Origin: Anaeramoeba flamelloides
Taxonomy: Eukaryota; Metamonada; Anaeramoebidae
DNA: 64,000 nt
Reading direction: 5' to 3'
NCBI GenBank assembly: GCA_027625915.1
Contig: JANTQA010000023.1
Coordinates: 8,866,001 to 8,930,000 of the forward strand
Shown piece by piece: positions 47,301 to 59,999 of this stretch. The translations under genes and the position numbers were made by a program. The notes under the pieces were generated by a model, which was not told where the DNA came from, did no database searches, and saw nothing but the letters and a program-made list of their open reading frames with translations. The first letter of the stretch is position 1; the number at the start of each line of letters is the position of its first letter.

Positions 47301-47855
47301 TACACTAAAAATCAAAAGTATTATTCGATTCCAAGTTAAATGGTAATTTTTGGAGATATATGAAGATTTTTCAATTCGTCATCTTCTCAAGAAAATTGTC
47401 ATTTCATTTTTTTTTTTTTTTTTCAAAACTAAAACTTATAAATAACTTAAAATTAATAAAAACAAAATTAATAAATCGGTTAAGATAAACTCTTTTTCAA
47501 AAATTGTGACTCACCTGAAATAATAAATTGAAAAAAAAAATATATCCTTTAGTATTCAAGAACAACGAATAACTTAATATGATTTGTAATTCACTTTTAA
47601 GTCATTCTAAATCTATAAAAGCCTGATATATTAAAAATTAAAAAAAATAAAACCAAAAACTAAAAAAAAGTGAGTCACAATTTTTGAAATGAGCATTACC
47701 AGATTTTTTATTACTGAACTTTCACTGAAAAAAAGTTGAATAACAATATTTTTTATGAATAATTAAATCCATTTTCAAAGACATTATATAGTATAAATTT
47801 TGTTAGTGATTATTTATCTTTTCGAAGATCTCTTTTTTTTTGCACATGATCTTTA

Positions 47856-47887
<32 letters not shown>

Positions 47888-50800
47888 AGAAAAAAAAGAA
47901 TAAAAGAAAAAAAAAGAAAAAAAAAAAAGAAAAATTTTTCAAAAACAAAGAAAAAGAAAAACATAAGAAAAACAAAAGAAAAAGAAAAATTTGAAAAATT
48001 AGAAAAAATGATTCTGATCCAAAAATTTGAAAATATTTTTTTAATAAGAATACTGGAATAAACCCTCAAAACAACTCCCATTAAGATTATAAAGTGAGTC
48101 AAAATTTATGAAAAATAGTTTAGATATGACTTATTTTTATCTAAAATAATATTTTAAGGGGTTATTGCAACTACATATTTATATTCAATATTGGAAAATA
48201 TTTTTTCAAAAGGATCTTTTTCCTATTAATTTTAATTTTCTTTTTGTTTTTTTTTAGTAATCCTTAAGACAAGATCACCTTGATATTACTGGTTATTTTC
48301 AAGAAATATTACTCTCTTTTTTTTTTTTTTTCTACCCTTCATTTTTTATTCCTTTTTTTTTTCTCTTCTTCTTTTACAAGAAAACTAAATTGAGTTTAAA
48401 ATACTTCTAGGGACTGTAATTAAAAGATTCTTTTGACTACTCTTTAAATTAGTAGTCACAGATTTAGTCACTTCAAAACTCTCTCTTTAAAAGATTAAGA
48501 GCTCTTGAGCACTTAACCCTTACCAATAAAGCCTACTATCTTTTTTAAAATGACTTCATTTCATACTTTTACTGATAAATTATCATCTGCCAATCTATGA
48601 ATATATCTATACAAATAGAGAAAATATCAAAAAAAATAAAAATAAAAATAATATTAAATTCTATTTTGATAAATTTAAAATTTATTTGAAAAAAGTGAAA
48701 TTTAATTTTTATTCAAAAATTATATAAAAATAAATTTAATTTCCTATAAACAAGAAAAATTTGAATAAAAATTAAACAATATTTTTTAATATATATATAA
48801 ATCTTACATTTTTAAAAATTAATAAAAATAATAAATTGAATATGATAGAAAAAGATTATCATCTAGGTGATATGTGCTATCGGCCAATAAGGGGAAATTG
48901 GTGTCAAGTTACAAGTCCACTTGAATTTTGGCAATTAAATCGTGATAAAATGAATTCGCGAACGAATGGACAATTACATGAAGATGTGGCAGCTTTCACA
49001 TTATCTTCAATCGGTACACCAGTCTTTGAATATACCGTATTTGGTGGTTATAAAATGAATGATGGTGGTAATAAAATTGAATATGCTAAAGCAATTTTTA
49101 TAACATATATGCTTCAAGATTATAAACAAAACAAAACAATTGCCAAAATATGGGAAGACGAATGGTTGAATACTGCAATTAAACATAATAAAAAAGCCAA
49201 ATATGTCAAAATTCATCGATGGGCTCAACGTTCCATTGAAGATGAAATTGGAAGAGAAAGTAAAACCGATATACCCACAATTGCAATTAGTTATTTATGT
49301 ATGTTTATTTATGTTGCAATAGCTCTTGGTGGAATACATTTAGTAAGGGGTAAGTAATACATCATTTAAATTTGACTTTGGATATTTTTGAATAAGTAAA
49401 AAAAAAAATTTAAAGCTATTTTAAAAAAGTAAGAAATTTTTTTTTTCGGATCGAAATATTTTAATTTTATCAATCTAAAAAAAAAAAAGCAAGTCAATAC
49501 TTTTTTAAAATATTTTTCAAGCCCAAAAAGATAATTGATCTTTTTTGTTTTAAATTAAAGAAAAAATCATTATATAATGTTTTAAAAAGTTTTTTAATTA
49601 TATGGCATATAAAACAAATGATAATTACTTAAAAGTATCTTGAAATATTCTTTTTTTTTTTTTCATTATGGAAGAAATAATAGATTTAGAACAGAAAAAA
49701 ACTTTTATTTATTCACTGTTAAAAAAAGATAGAGAAAAAATTAAAAATAAAAAAACAAGCAGTTAATTTACATTTTTTTTTTCTATCAAATCTTTTTCTC
49801 TAATAATGCAAAACAATCGAATTTAGACAAATTATTATTCTTATTTTGATCATCATTCTTATTCTTACTCTTATTCATATTCTTATTCTCATTCACATGC
49901 CTATTCTTATCCAGGTGCTTATTCTTAACACAAAATATTCGAATATTTGTAAATTATTCTTCTCATTATTATTATTATTGTCAAATAATAAATAGGTAAA
50001 ATATTACTGGGATTTTCTGGTGTTATTCTTGTACTTATGTCCTTAGTAATTGCCTTTGGTTTGTGTTGTTACGCAAAGGTAAAAATTAGTATGGTCATTA
50101 GTGAGGTAATTCCATTTTTAATCTTAGCCATTGGTGTTGATAATTTATTTTTAATTACTAATGCATTTGAAAGAACTGATGAAAATTTACCAATTGACGA
50201 AAGACTGGGAACTGCCTTGGGACATGTTGGAGCATCCATTACCTTGGCTTCTTTATCTGAATTCTTAGCCTTCATCTTGGGTCTTGTTGCGGCAGTCCCA
50301 GCAATCACTTCGTTTTGTATCATGGCGGCTGTGGCTGTTTTAGTTGATTGGGTTTTACAAGTTACCTTATTTATCTCTCTTACTGCTCTCGATGCCAAAA
50401 GAGTGGCAGCTAATAGATTTGATTGTCTGCCATTTATTAAATCAAAGTCAGCCCAAAAGTTGAAAAGTGATTCAATTCTTGAGGATTCTGATACTGATAG
50501 CTTTTCATCTAATTCTACATCTGGCAATGGTCGTGATGATGATGATACGGATGGTGATAACAAAAATGAAAATGAAAAGGGGGGTGGAAAAAGAGAGAAA
50601 ACAACAGACTTTGAAGGAGAAGAAACTAGTTTATTGAAGAAACCCAAAGTTAAAAATTCAAAAAATAACAAAAAATATAAAGCAAATTACAACCAAACAA
50701 AATATGGATCTTGGATGGAAAAGTTTTTTGGGAAATATTATGCACCATTTTTAATGAGACTGCCTGTAAGGATTTTTGTAGTTCTTGCCTTTATTACAAT

Positions 50801-51989
50801 TTTCATTTTGTGTTGTGTTGGCACCAGTAGGAATACAGTTTTGGGACTAGAGCAACAAACGTCTTTACCTAAGGATTCCTATTTGATCCCCTTTTTCGAT
50901 TTACAGGACGAATACTTGTCTGCAGGTGCACAACTCTATTTTGTTTTAGAAGATTGGAAATATTCTTATATCGAAGAAAGTAAACATACCATTCTATCTA
51001 AAAATGGCACATATCTATCACCTGCTGATTACTTGGCAACACTTACTGCCAATGCGCCATATGTTTTTAAGGGCAATTACCAGAGTTGGGTCGATGATTT
51101 CATGTCATGGCTAAGTTGTGAAACCATCCCTCTCCAAAACAAATGGAAACATAATTACCCACCAGAAGATGAATTTTTAAAATATGTGCATCAATGGATT
51201 GACGACCCTTGTAAAGATCATTGCTATCCATTTTGTGGTGCTCTTCATGAAGCGGATATCACTTTTAAAGAGAATGGCAATATTGGCCCAACTCGCTTTT
51301 CCACTTTCCATATCCCTTGTAAAAACCAATCAGATTTTATTAATAGTCTTATATGGTCACGAAGGGCAGTGGAATCCCAAAGCATTATCCCCTCTTTCGC
51401 CTATAGCTTGTTTTATGTTTATTTTGAAATCTATGTTAGAATTAAAATGATCCTTTTACAAAACGTTGCATTAACTTTATTAGCAATCTTCCTTTCAACC
51501 TTGTTAATGCTCTTTTCTCTCCAAACCTCAATCATCTTGATCGTTACAGTTTGTATGATCGAAATAGACATGCTGGGAATCATGTCTGTTTGGGATATCG
51601 AACTAAATGCCCTATCCGTGGTAAACCTTGTTGTAACCCTTGGGCTCGGTGTCGAGTTTTGTGTGCACATTGCAAGATCATTTTTATACCAAGAAGGATC
51701 CTATAAAAAGAGGGCTATAGCTTGCTTGGCAGATATGGGTAGCTCTGTCTTTTCCGGAATCACTTTAACTAAATTACTTGGGATAGCAATTCTTGGTTTT
51801 GCCAACTCTTTAGTTTTTTCAATTTACTATTTTAGAATGTTCCTTTCAATTATCATGCTCGGGGCAGCACATGGACTAATATTCTTACCAGTCGTTCTCA
51901 GTTTTATTGGACCTCCTTCAATAAAAGAAGAAAACAAAGAATTTTTGGTTAATAAGGATATCTTTGATTCAGAATCAAGCTCAGATTAG
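41356..51989 (+). CDS. NPC1/Patched-like sterol-sensing-domain transporter, four exons
   Basis: Exons are 41356-41488, 44800-45030, 48849-49349 and 49996-51989. Introns begin GTAACT, GTAAAT and GTAAGT and end TTTTAG, GATAG and AATAG, and all phases join, giving 952 aa. The order follows human NPC1 from its second membrane helix onward: GRWCANHPYIVIICSILLVA (TM), AEDLWVIPDSTSKIQ with YFGPDYRLEQIIITS (NPC1 DLWSAPSS, FGPFFRTEQLIIRAP), VLDLELEMNNLTV, MCYRPIRGNWC, RSIEDEIGRESKTD, and the sterol-sensing domain at about 262-430 (EVIPFLILAIGVDNLFLI). The second lumenal domain follows with its cysteines, then VVNLVVTLGLGVEFCVHIAR and GSSVFSGITLTKLLGIAILG. The long cytosolic loop (about 430-530) has an acidic dileucine EETSLL at residues 497-502, which fits endolysosomal sorting. 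The cholesterol-binding N-terminal domain of NPC1 is missing. It probably moves sterol-like lipids in late endosomes. Confidence 0.92.
41836..42288. mobile_element. MITE R4, copy 3, inverted and diverged
   Basis: It matches copies 1 and 2 in reverse: TGAAGATCTCAAAAATAGTC here is the complement of the interior GACTATTTTTGAGATCT. The ends have drifted (AAAAAAAGTGAAAATGGG and the inverse CCCATTTTCACTTTTTTTTC). It lies in NPC1 intron 1 and is the oldest of the three copies. Confidence 0.65.
42587..43065. mobile_element. truncated R6 MITE copy
   Basis: TTTAAGAGATTAGCCTCAC, TTTCTCTATAATCAAAGTAT and AGATAGCTCTAAAAAATCTA match the left half of 36604-37351. The right end is missing where LINE sequence begins. 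In NPC1 intron 1. Confidence 0.65.
43070..44225 (+). mobile_element. LINE remnant split by a hairpin-module insertion
   Basis: The broken frame reads GLEIFDFRESYFKNYDIWIN, then INQPTFSKTYL, and EAKIDLARITIYKRKVKLI with ILKILGLDKLINLLPF: the region after the reverse transcriptase palm. After an inserted hairpin-module repeat (43588-43862) it resumes and ends with LDHFLWNCTAYENNRKIW, a His-x3-Trp-x-Cys zf-RVT tail with the preceding CKRNK. It is the same family as 19075-20130. Stops and frame changes make it dead. In NPC1 intron 1, same strand as the gene. Confidence 0.65.
43588..43862. repeat. hairpin-module repeat, locus 5, inside a LINE
   Basis: It starts with the terminal piece TCGTGGAGTGCCTGGTTTTC and contains modules B (TATTTTCGTTAGGTTTTTTT) and C (CCTAGAACACTTCACAAATA) in both orientations. 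It ends TAAAAAAACCTAACGAC. LINE sequence continues on both sides, so it is a discrete insertion of about 275 bp. Confidence 0.7.
44226..44585. repeat. hairpin-module repeat, locus 6
   Basis: It starts TGTCGTAGAGTGCCTGTTTT and contains module A (about 44420-44480: AATTCAAAAGAATAGAG, then GATTTTACTCAATTCTTTTG), inverted copies of ATTTTAATAAATGTTCGGTT, and AAAACCTAACGAAAATC. It ends TTAAAAAAACCTAACGG. It directly follows the end of the LINE remnant and lies 200 bp before NPC1 exon 2. Confidence 0.7.
45735..46455. mobile_element. 720-bp TIR element (R8 family) in NPC1 intron 2
   Basis: The arms are long and imperfect: TCAGTCGGCTTTCCAAAA left and its counterpart TTTTGGAAAGCTGAATGAAA right. Nearer the centre CCCGGACAAGATTTTGAAT (45895) pairs with ATTAAAAATCTTGTCCGGG (46295). 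Short frames read across the arms are not genes. Confidence 0.65.
47486..48122. mobile_element. recently active MITE (R5), copy 1, NPC1 intron 2
   Basis: The TIRs are TAAACTCTTTTTCAAAAATT followed by GTGACTCA, mirrored by TGAGTCAAAATTTATGAAAA and ATAGTTTA. An internal inverted copy of the end (GAGTCACAATTTTTGAAATG at 47672) makes a nested hairpin. A purine-rich AAAAAGAAAAG tract at about 47853-47975 makes it longer than copy 2 (62065-62609). Outside that tract the two are nearly identical. Confidence 0.8.
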
Positions 51990-53970
51990 GATAGTGCTTT
52001 TTAAAAAAAATACTCCTTCAATTTCTACAAATATCAACCAAGATTAATTATTTTCATTTTTTTGATTTTTTTTAAAAAATTCCAATTAATTATTTTTTTG
52101 TTTATTTTCTTTGCTTTGAACTTTTCAAAAAATTCTTTTTAGTTTTTTTATTATAAAATTTTTATATTGAAGAATAAATAAATAATAATTTAAATTTGAA
52201 ATATAATTGTTTCTTTTTGACAGAAACAAAGTTTATTCTAAATCGCTTTGAATAAAAATATTTATCAAAATAACATCTCTTCAGGTATTTTTATAGAATG
52301 TGTTCTTGAGTATAATCATTTTCTTTGTTCAAGTTTAAAGGGGGTGTATAATTTTTAAATCTTTCTAAACGCGGTAGACATTGTATCACTAATTATAAAT
52401 GTTGTGTGGAAAGGATTGGTTTTTTATTCTTCTTCTTTTCTTATATTTGCCTTATAAAGAAAATTAAACTCAAGTGTAAAGTTTCTTTTTTAATCGATCC
52501 TATAACATGAAATGAAAATTTCTCTTTCTTTCTAATCATTCAACTGAAGAAGGTAATATCCCACCATTAAAAAAAAAGGCTTAAAATCGATTTAAATACA
52601 AATTATCTATGGATTTTGTCTATATTTTTTGAGAGTAATATTCGTTCTGTGGATTTTACTTTATTAGAAAAGAAAAAAAATAAAAAGAAAATTTTTATTA
52701 ATTAAAAAAAAACAATAATTTTTATTTTTAAAGATTTCAATCACTTTGGGACACTTAAGGAAACTTTAAAACACCTTCAATCATTTTATAACGCTTTTAA
52801 AGTGTAAAAATATTTTTTATAATTTTAAACAAAAAAATAATTTTCTTGATCGTAATTTTTGTTGTTATTTGGATTTTGTAAAAACTATCTGGATTATCTG
52901 ATTTTTCACTATAAAATATGACTAACAAAGATTTTATTTATATTACCCCAAATTTTATTAATAATATTGTCATAAGTTGTGTAATCAGGCAAAATTCCAA
53001 TATTTGTGATATATTTTTTGGAAATATACCATTATTATAATCAATTTTTCAAAATTATAATTTTATTTGTCAATATTCTGAAAAATCTATTTTATTTTTT
53101 TAAAACAAAGAATACAATTTTTATTTAGTCTTAGAGTTTAAACATTCAATAAAAAAATTAGATAAACTTTCTTAAAATCTGTGTTTATTATTTATTTATT
53201 GGGAGAAAGGAGTAATCAAAGAAAATTTACTAAATAAAAATCAGAAGAAGAAAAATAATTAAAATATTCTGGTAAAAAAAATACCATATCATTTACATGA
53301 CCAACTTTAAAAATATCCACGTCCTGTAAAAAAAAGGGGGGGGGGTAAAACCCCGATAGTAAGATTATTAGTAATAAATAAGATTCCACAGACTGTGATT
53401 AATAAATTGGTATTACACGACTCCGAAAAGTGGGACAAAATGTACACGAATTTGTATATTTTTTTACTATTTTAGGAATCTTTTATTTTAAATTTTTCTA
53501 TTTTCATTTTTTCTTTATTACCTTAAGTTTCCTAACAAAATCTATCTTTTTTGAAATTATTCCTAATTTTCTTTAAAAAATACAAAAATTAATAATAATT
53601 TGAGTTGAAATAATAAACTAAAAATATAGTTTTTACTCCTTTTTCAGTCTTCTCTTCTTGGATAATACAGATTTTCATATAGATTTAAATTTAAAAAAAA
53701 AATCAGCAAATTGAGAATTAATTACTCTTTTCATGATAATTAAGATATATCAAAACTTTTTTTTTTGCTAATAATCTGAAATATTTCAAATAAAATCAAA
53801 AACATATGATAATTTTCAAATACTCGATTTTCAAAAAAAAAAAAAAAAATTGGAATATATTGAGTAAATTTTTAATTTTAATTATACTTTCTAAAATTAT
53901 ATAAATAAGTAATCTAGATTAAAAAAATGTAAGATTCCGTTACTGGTCTTTTTTTTTTAGATTTTTTTAA
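51990..53970. other. AT-rich spacer after the NPC1-like gene
   Basis: No gene seen. A run of ten Gs at 53336-53345, followed by CCCC, stands out in this AT-rich DNA. Confidence 0.5.
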
Positions 53971-54503
53971 CTAAACCCCAATTCAAAATTTTTAACACAC
54001 CAAAATTCGATTTGTGAAAAAAAAAACCAATTTAACCACTTCTCGAAGATTTACCAAATTATAACCATTCACTAATCGAAATGTTGTCGCCTTTTTATAA
54101 AATAAAATACTCACAAAACAATAAATAAATAATTATCAATATAAATAAATCATGGGTGTGTTAAAAATTTTGGAGAGAGCAAAACAAAAAAATACATTAG
54201 TAAATTTGTAAAAATTCTATTAGGAATATTGATCGATCAAAAGGTTAGATACTACCAACTAATTTTATTTGAGTTCTTCTATTTGGAACAACTTGACTTT
54301 AACATAATATAAACCTTGTAGAAAAAAATTTTGATCGAAAGAAGCAAATTACGTAATTCAAAAAATGAAATGAAAAGAAAAACTAAAAGATGAAAAAATG
54401 ATTTTCATATTTTACAAAAATCAAAATTATCTCTAATTTCAATGAAATTGTATTATTGTGATTGTTTGGAACTTTTTAGCTGTGTGGAAAATTTTGAATT
54501 TTA
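53971..54503. mobile_element. R3-family TIR element, reversed, with an inner short element
   Basis: The left end ACCCCAATTCAAAATTTTTA and right end TGTGTGGAAAATTTTGAATT are inverted. From about 54190 on, the interior is the complement of 11540-11700 (TTGATCGATCAAAAGGTTAG, ATACCAACTAATTTTAT, AAATTACGTAATTCAAAAA). A further end, GGGTGTGTTAAAAATTTTGG at about 54154, pairs with the left end, so a 200-bp element (about 53976-54175) seems to sit at or inside the larger one. That small element also matches 20620-20780. Confidence 0.55.
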
Positions 54504-55784
54504 GTTTATATAAAATTATATACAGAGTTCCCAAAATGATTCCATTTTTGGAATTTATAGTATTTTAAAAATTAAAATTTGGAATCATAATATGAAAATG
54601 ATTACAATCGGGTCAATTTTTATCAAACATTTGTCACTTTTTAAAGTCCCTTTGAAGTATAATTTGACAAAAACATTAAAAATTATTTTATTCTGATTCC
54701 CTGGAATCAAAAAAAGATTTTTTATTTGTAACCAAAATCTATTAAAAAAAAAAAATAAATCTTTTGATTCCATTTCAAAGAAAAATAATTTTCTTATCAG
54801 GAATAATCTTAAAAACTTCTGGATTGATGAAAAGATGATGAAAACTAAAATTCAAATTGAAAACGCTAAAATATTTATTTTTTCGAGAAATATTAAAGTT
54901 CTTTTTCAAAATAAAAAAAAAAAAATTAATTATTAAATTTTGAGAATGATGTGATTCATTGTAAAAACGAATGTAAACAAGAAATAAGTTGAGACTTATT
55001 ATTGGAAGAAGAAAGAATTATTTTTCAATCAAGGGAATCAAAAAAAAAAGAATTATTTTGTGTTTTTTTCAAAAAAGAATCAAAATGTGAACCCTGATTA
55101 TATCTATAATTTTTTGAGTTAGTGAAGATATTTTCAGGAATAATTGTTAAAGTTATGAACAATATTTTTATTAGTGATCTAATCAGAAATTAGTGATATT
55201 TGGCTAAACTCCAGATAATCTTATTTCTTCACTAAAAAATCATTGTCATGAATTCAACTAATTATTTATTCACCAACAGTAATTTTTAAAAAAAAGAACA
55301 ACAAATAAAAAAGTCAAAAACACCAAACAGCATTATTTGGGATTTACATTTCTTTTATTTTATTATTAACATGGTATAAAAACAACATAATTTACGTTAA
55401 TTTTGGTGTTCTATTCATAGTTAATTATAAAACGAATTATTCTCGAGCATTCTTTATATGATTTTATAAATAAAAAAAAAAAATAAAAAAACAATATTTT
55501 GAATTCCAAATTAGCAAACAACTGATTTTATTGAAAATTAACTTTACACTTTTTTTCACTTGATTTTGAATCATTCGTCTCATTAAACCTAAGAAGTTGT
55601 TTAATTGAATTCCTTTTGAAATTATTCAATGAGGAGATTTTCCTTATGAAGTAGTGGTAAAAAATTATCAAACTCTATGGAATTTCTCATAAATAATAAA
55701 AATTAATAAAATTAATTTAATTGTATATTTTATTTGTGGTCAAGGAAAAACTATTAAATTTATTTTCTTATCTTGATTTATTAT
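54504..55784. other. AT-rich spacer, no gene seen
   Basis: Repeated short words such as GGAATCA and TGATTCC occur in both orientations (54536-55030) and may be remains of an inverted-repeat element, but I cannot define its ends. Confidence 0.4.
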
Positions 55785-56800
55785 TTAGTTTTCCTCTTTT
55801 TCTTTTTCTTCTTCTTTTGTTTCTTCTTTTGTTTCTTCTTTTGTTTCTTCAATAATTTCATTGAGTTCATCAATTTCATCGGTTTCTTCTTTCTTGTTTG
55901 GTTGGGTTTCTTTATGGATTTTTAAAGCAATAGCGTCCATTTCTTTTCTTCCAAGTGATGTAACCTTTCTTGTCCCTTTTTTGGTTTTTTTAACAATTCC
56001 GATTTTTTCAAATTGATGCAAAATGGATCTTGGGATCTTCCCGCTTCCTTTGTTATAGTGTGATGGTTTGACTCTAATTTTATTTTTTTTTGAATAAATT
56101 TTTTTGAATCCGCCGACACCAGTAAATGGTCTAATATAAAGTCTTCGAAGAATAGATGCTGCTCTAATGTAATACCTTTTGAAATTTTTAAAGAAAAAAG
56201 AAAAACAAGAATAAAAAGTTGAAAACAAAGAACATAATTAATTTTTGAAAATTTTCTTTTTATTTTTTGTTATAACAGTTTTAAAAAAGTTCAGACTAAA
56301 AGTTTTATGATTGGGACCCTAAGCTATCGAGTTCACCCGTTTTAAGTAGTTTGAGTAATACTTGATAAAACTTTTGGTCTGATCTTTTTGAAAACAGCAA
56401 TTTACCAAATCAAAAAGTAAGGATATTTTGGAGATTTTATTCAATTTTTTGTTATAGTTTTCAAAAAAGTGTGACGAAATAAGTTGCTAACAGAGTGTAT
56501 CCCAGAAAGCATGTTTGTTGGTGTTTTTCAACTGTTTGGTGGAAACTTTTTTATCACATACTTTTAAAACATCAAGAAGAAAAAAAAAAAGACAAAAAAA
56601 AAAATTTAAAAAACAAACCAATCACGATCATATGGAGAAAGTTCTTTTGTGAAACCGGTTTTCACAATGTCAACCCAACTTGGTTCTTTAAATTTGTCTC
56701 CTCTTTTTAAGTGTTCAGCGTAAGCCTTAATAAATTTTGGTGATTCTACATCTTTGACAGAAACACCACCATACATATAAATTCTTGTTAAATATTCCAT
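55785..56800 (-). CDS. RPS19: 40S ribosomal protein eS19, two exons, acidic tail
   Basis: Exon 1 is 56800-56619 and exon 2 is 56175-55785. The 443-bp intron (56618-56176) starts GTTTGT and ends AAAAG; TG joins G to give the conserved Trp. The joined protein reads GGVSVKDVESPKFIKAYAEH, KEPSWVDIVKTGFTKELSPY, DRDWYYIRAASILRRLYIRP, FTGVGGFKKIYSKKN, KPSHYNKGSGKIPRSILHQF, GTRKVTSLGRKEMDAIA, a full-length match to eS19 (human 145 aa). eS19 is needed for small-subunit maturation. The ATG at 56800 gives 190 aa; the in-frame ATG at 56776 (MYGGVSVKDV) fits the family start better and gives 182. After the conserved end (IHKE) there is an extra tail of about 40 residues, nearly all Glu, Lys and Thr (repeated EETK), which the usual protein lacks. 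Confidence 0.94.
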
Positions 56801-59800
56801 TGTTTTTTTTTTTCAAGGATCTTTTTGCTTTTTTTTTATTTTTTTTGTTTTGAGGTGATAAATCAAAAGAAAAAACAAAAAGAAAAGTAAAAAGTAAATA
56901 TATATTTTTTGAGGTGGAAAAAGAAAGGAAGTAAATGAAATTAAATACTTTGAGAAAATTGTTGAGAGAATAACTAAGAAAAAATGATTTTTCAATATTT
57001 CTATTTTTTATTATGTTGGCTAATTGATAAAGAGGGATTTAATGCCTTTCAAATAACACTAACATACGAGTGGTGTAAGAAATAACTGAACTTAATTTTG
57101 TTAAAATATTCTACTCAGACAGGTTTAACTGGTGTTTCGAAATACTCTTGTTTTCCCATTGATAAATGAAACTTTATAGTTCACATTCCAAAATATTTAT
57201 TTAATCTTTTGAAGAGAAGAAAAACATCCAAAGATCTTTACAAAATCATTTAGAAATGATATTTTGAGACAAGAATTTAAACTTCCTTATTTGACCCTAA
57301 GACAAAATTTTTACTCTTCTAAATTGATTATAATAGTTATTATAAATATTCAATTTAGGAAATTGATATAAAAATTTTCATTTATAAATAAGAAAATAAC
57401 AGTAAAAGCCAAGTTTTATTTTTCAAGAAGGTTTATATAATTAAGTGATAAAGAAATTGAAATAAAACTTGAAGTAAAGATCAGAAGGATTTCTAAAAGT
57501 TCTACACTTAAAAAATAGAATTCTAAAAATAATGGATCAAAGTATAAATGTATCATCAAAAATAGATTATAATTGTTATAATTTTTTCTCTCAAAATAGA
57601 GTAAAATTTTATATTAAAGAATTTATGTTCATCAAATTCCATTTATTTTCATCAAAAAAAATATAAAAATTTTATAAAAAATGATTGAAAAAATTTATAA
57701 AACAATAGTAAACGAACTCAATATTTAATTTAATATTTTCTTATAATAAAAAATAATTTGCCTTCAAAAGTAATTTGTGCGTAGGTATATTATTGGTTAC
57801 TGGATTAGAAGTTTGATTTTGCAAGAAGAAAAAAATAAGAATGTGTTTAATTTTCAAGCACTAATTGTATATACAAAATAAGGTTATTTTTCTACCAGTT
57901 TGTTTTTTGTTATTTCGATTTTTGACTAATTTAATTTTTAAAATGAAGAAATATTAAGCTTTTTCAATATAGTTTTTGATATTTTTCGAGAAACAATTAA
58001 TTTATTCTAAGACTCTTTTATCCAAAGATAATTAAAATTTGATAAACCTTTTAAAGATATATTGGTATTAAAATGAAATGGCGCAAAATGAATCTTGATA
58101 GTTGGGCTTGATTATTCGAAATTACATACATATTTTACTAAAAAAATAGTAACTTTTTCTCATCTTCATTTTCTAATTTTTCTTTCTAAATAGAGTTGAC
58201 AAAGCAATAGATTATAATAAATGTTATCAAATGATTTGTTTTTTTGTTATTTTGAAATATTAGGTATTGACTTAAATAAGGATCCTAAATGAAATAAATA
58301 TTTCAGAATTCAAAAAAAAAAAAAAACGATAATCATTTGAAATTTTTTCACATTTTAATTTCAAAAGTTAGTAATTTTTTTTTTTTTTTTTTTTCACTCA
58401 TTCAATATTAAAATATCTAAAAAAGGTTTGTTTTTTTTATTACCATAATTCACAACATTATGATATGTGGTTTTTTTGGCTTATAATTCTGGGGAAAAAA
58501 TGCCAAATAGAAAAATATTGGTTTAATCAATTGTTATCATAAAATAATAATTAAAGTTATCATTTTACAAATATAATTTATAACGTGTTTTTGTGTGTTT
58601 TTTTAATGTTAATAAATTTAAAAGAAGAGAAAGAAGAAGAATAAAATTGATTATTATAATAAAAATAGAAACCAAAACAGAAAATAAAACACAAATTAAA
58701 TATTTTCAATTCTCCAAATTTGGAAATTTTCTTTTTAAGAATTATAAAAATTGTATTTTTTGTGTTTTTATTTTTTTATTTCTCATATTTATATTTTCAT
58801 ACAAAATTGGCTCTAAGATTTTATCAATATATATTAGTTTACTTTGAATAATTTTTGGATCGTTATTGGATAGCTCAAATTACTTTATCTGAAATATTTA
58901 TTTTTATTTTTTCCTTTTCAAAATCACTTTACAGATAAAATTTATTTAGCTTTTTTTTTTTCTCTTTCTTTATTTTTTGATAATTATCTTTTATTTTTTT
59001 CTGATTTGCATGAAAATTAACACAATTCAATTCACAAACTATTCATCCAATCAATTTTAATAAAGTTTTCAAAAAATATATAAAAAATTTATAATATTCG
59101 AAGGACTTTTTAATAAATAACATTTTTGTATTTTTTTTTTTGTTGGAATTTTCTTATTAAATCACAAAAAAAAATCATCAACTTTAACTATTGTTTTTGA
59201 TAAGTTGAGAATTCAACTTTAAAATTGTCAAATTGAAAAATACAAACTTTTTTTTCAAATATTAACCTTAAATAAAATAAATTCAAAAGATCACAAAATA
59301 TTTTGTTCAATGTCTATAAAAAAAAAATAACTTTTTTCTCTTGTAATTTTGGAAATCTTATATAATTACCTTGTTTTTTTGTTTTTGATTAGAGTTTGTC
59401 ACGTATAAAACAAGATGAAATGATTTTTTTTTTAATTTCAAACAATTTTTGTTTTGACTTATTGGCTAGATCCTAATGTGTAAATAATCATTTTTTTCAA
59501 TTGGTTAGCGTGTCTGTAAACTTTTGTTAATTGAATCTTTGAGAAAATAAGTATTCGATCATATATTGTAAAATAAATTAATAATAGTTTCTATTCCCTT
59601 AAATGACTTTTAAAACAAACGTGAAATAATAACTAAAAAAAAAGTAAAAAAAAAACGAAATTTTCTACTACTTAATAATTAATTTTATTCTTGGTCCAAA
59701 AATACATGTTTGTCATGAACTACATAGCCAAAAAAAATAATATTTTTTTGTTGAATTTGAAAGGAAAAAAAAAAAAATAAAAGGAGATTTAAATATGAAA

Positions 59801-59999
59801 AAATTTTTTGTATTTTTCACTTTTTATTTTTTCAGGATCAATAAAGATAAGTTGGGTTATAACTTTAGAAGTAAACCCAAACCAAGTAAGGGTGTGGGGG
59901 GGGGTGTAGATATATATAGAGATATTGATATTAATATAAATATTTTGAAAAGTTTTCAAGAATTCAGATTAGAAATGTTTAGCTTTGGAAAATCAAAAG
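56801..59999. other. AT-rich spacer, no gene seen
   Basis: Long T tracts (for example 58378-58394) and a nine-G run at 59896-59904. No reading frame with protein-like composition beyond short chance frames. Confidence 0.5.

Noticed and set aside
47803-48102. Small Phe-rich and Lys-rich frames on both strands in NPC1 intron 2
   Set aside because: They fall in the A-rich tract and TIR of the R5 MITE; the same shadows recur in the copy at 62382-62588.
50069-50671. 200-codon minus-strand frame opposite NPC1-like exon 4
   Set aside because: Shadow of a well-supported coding exon.
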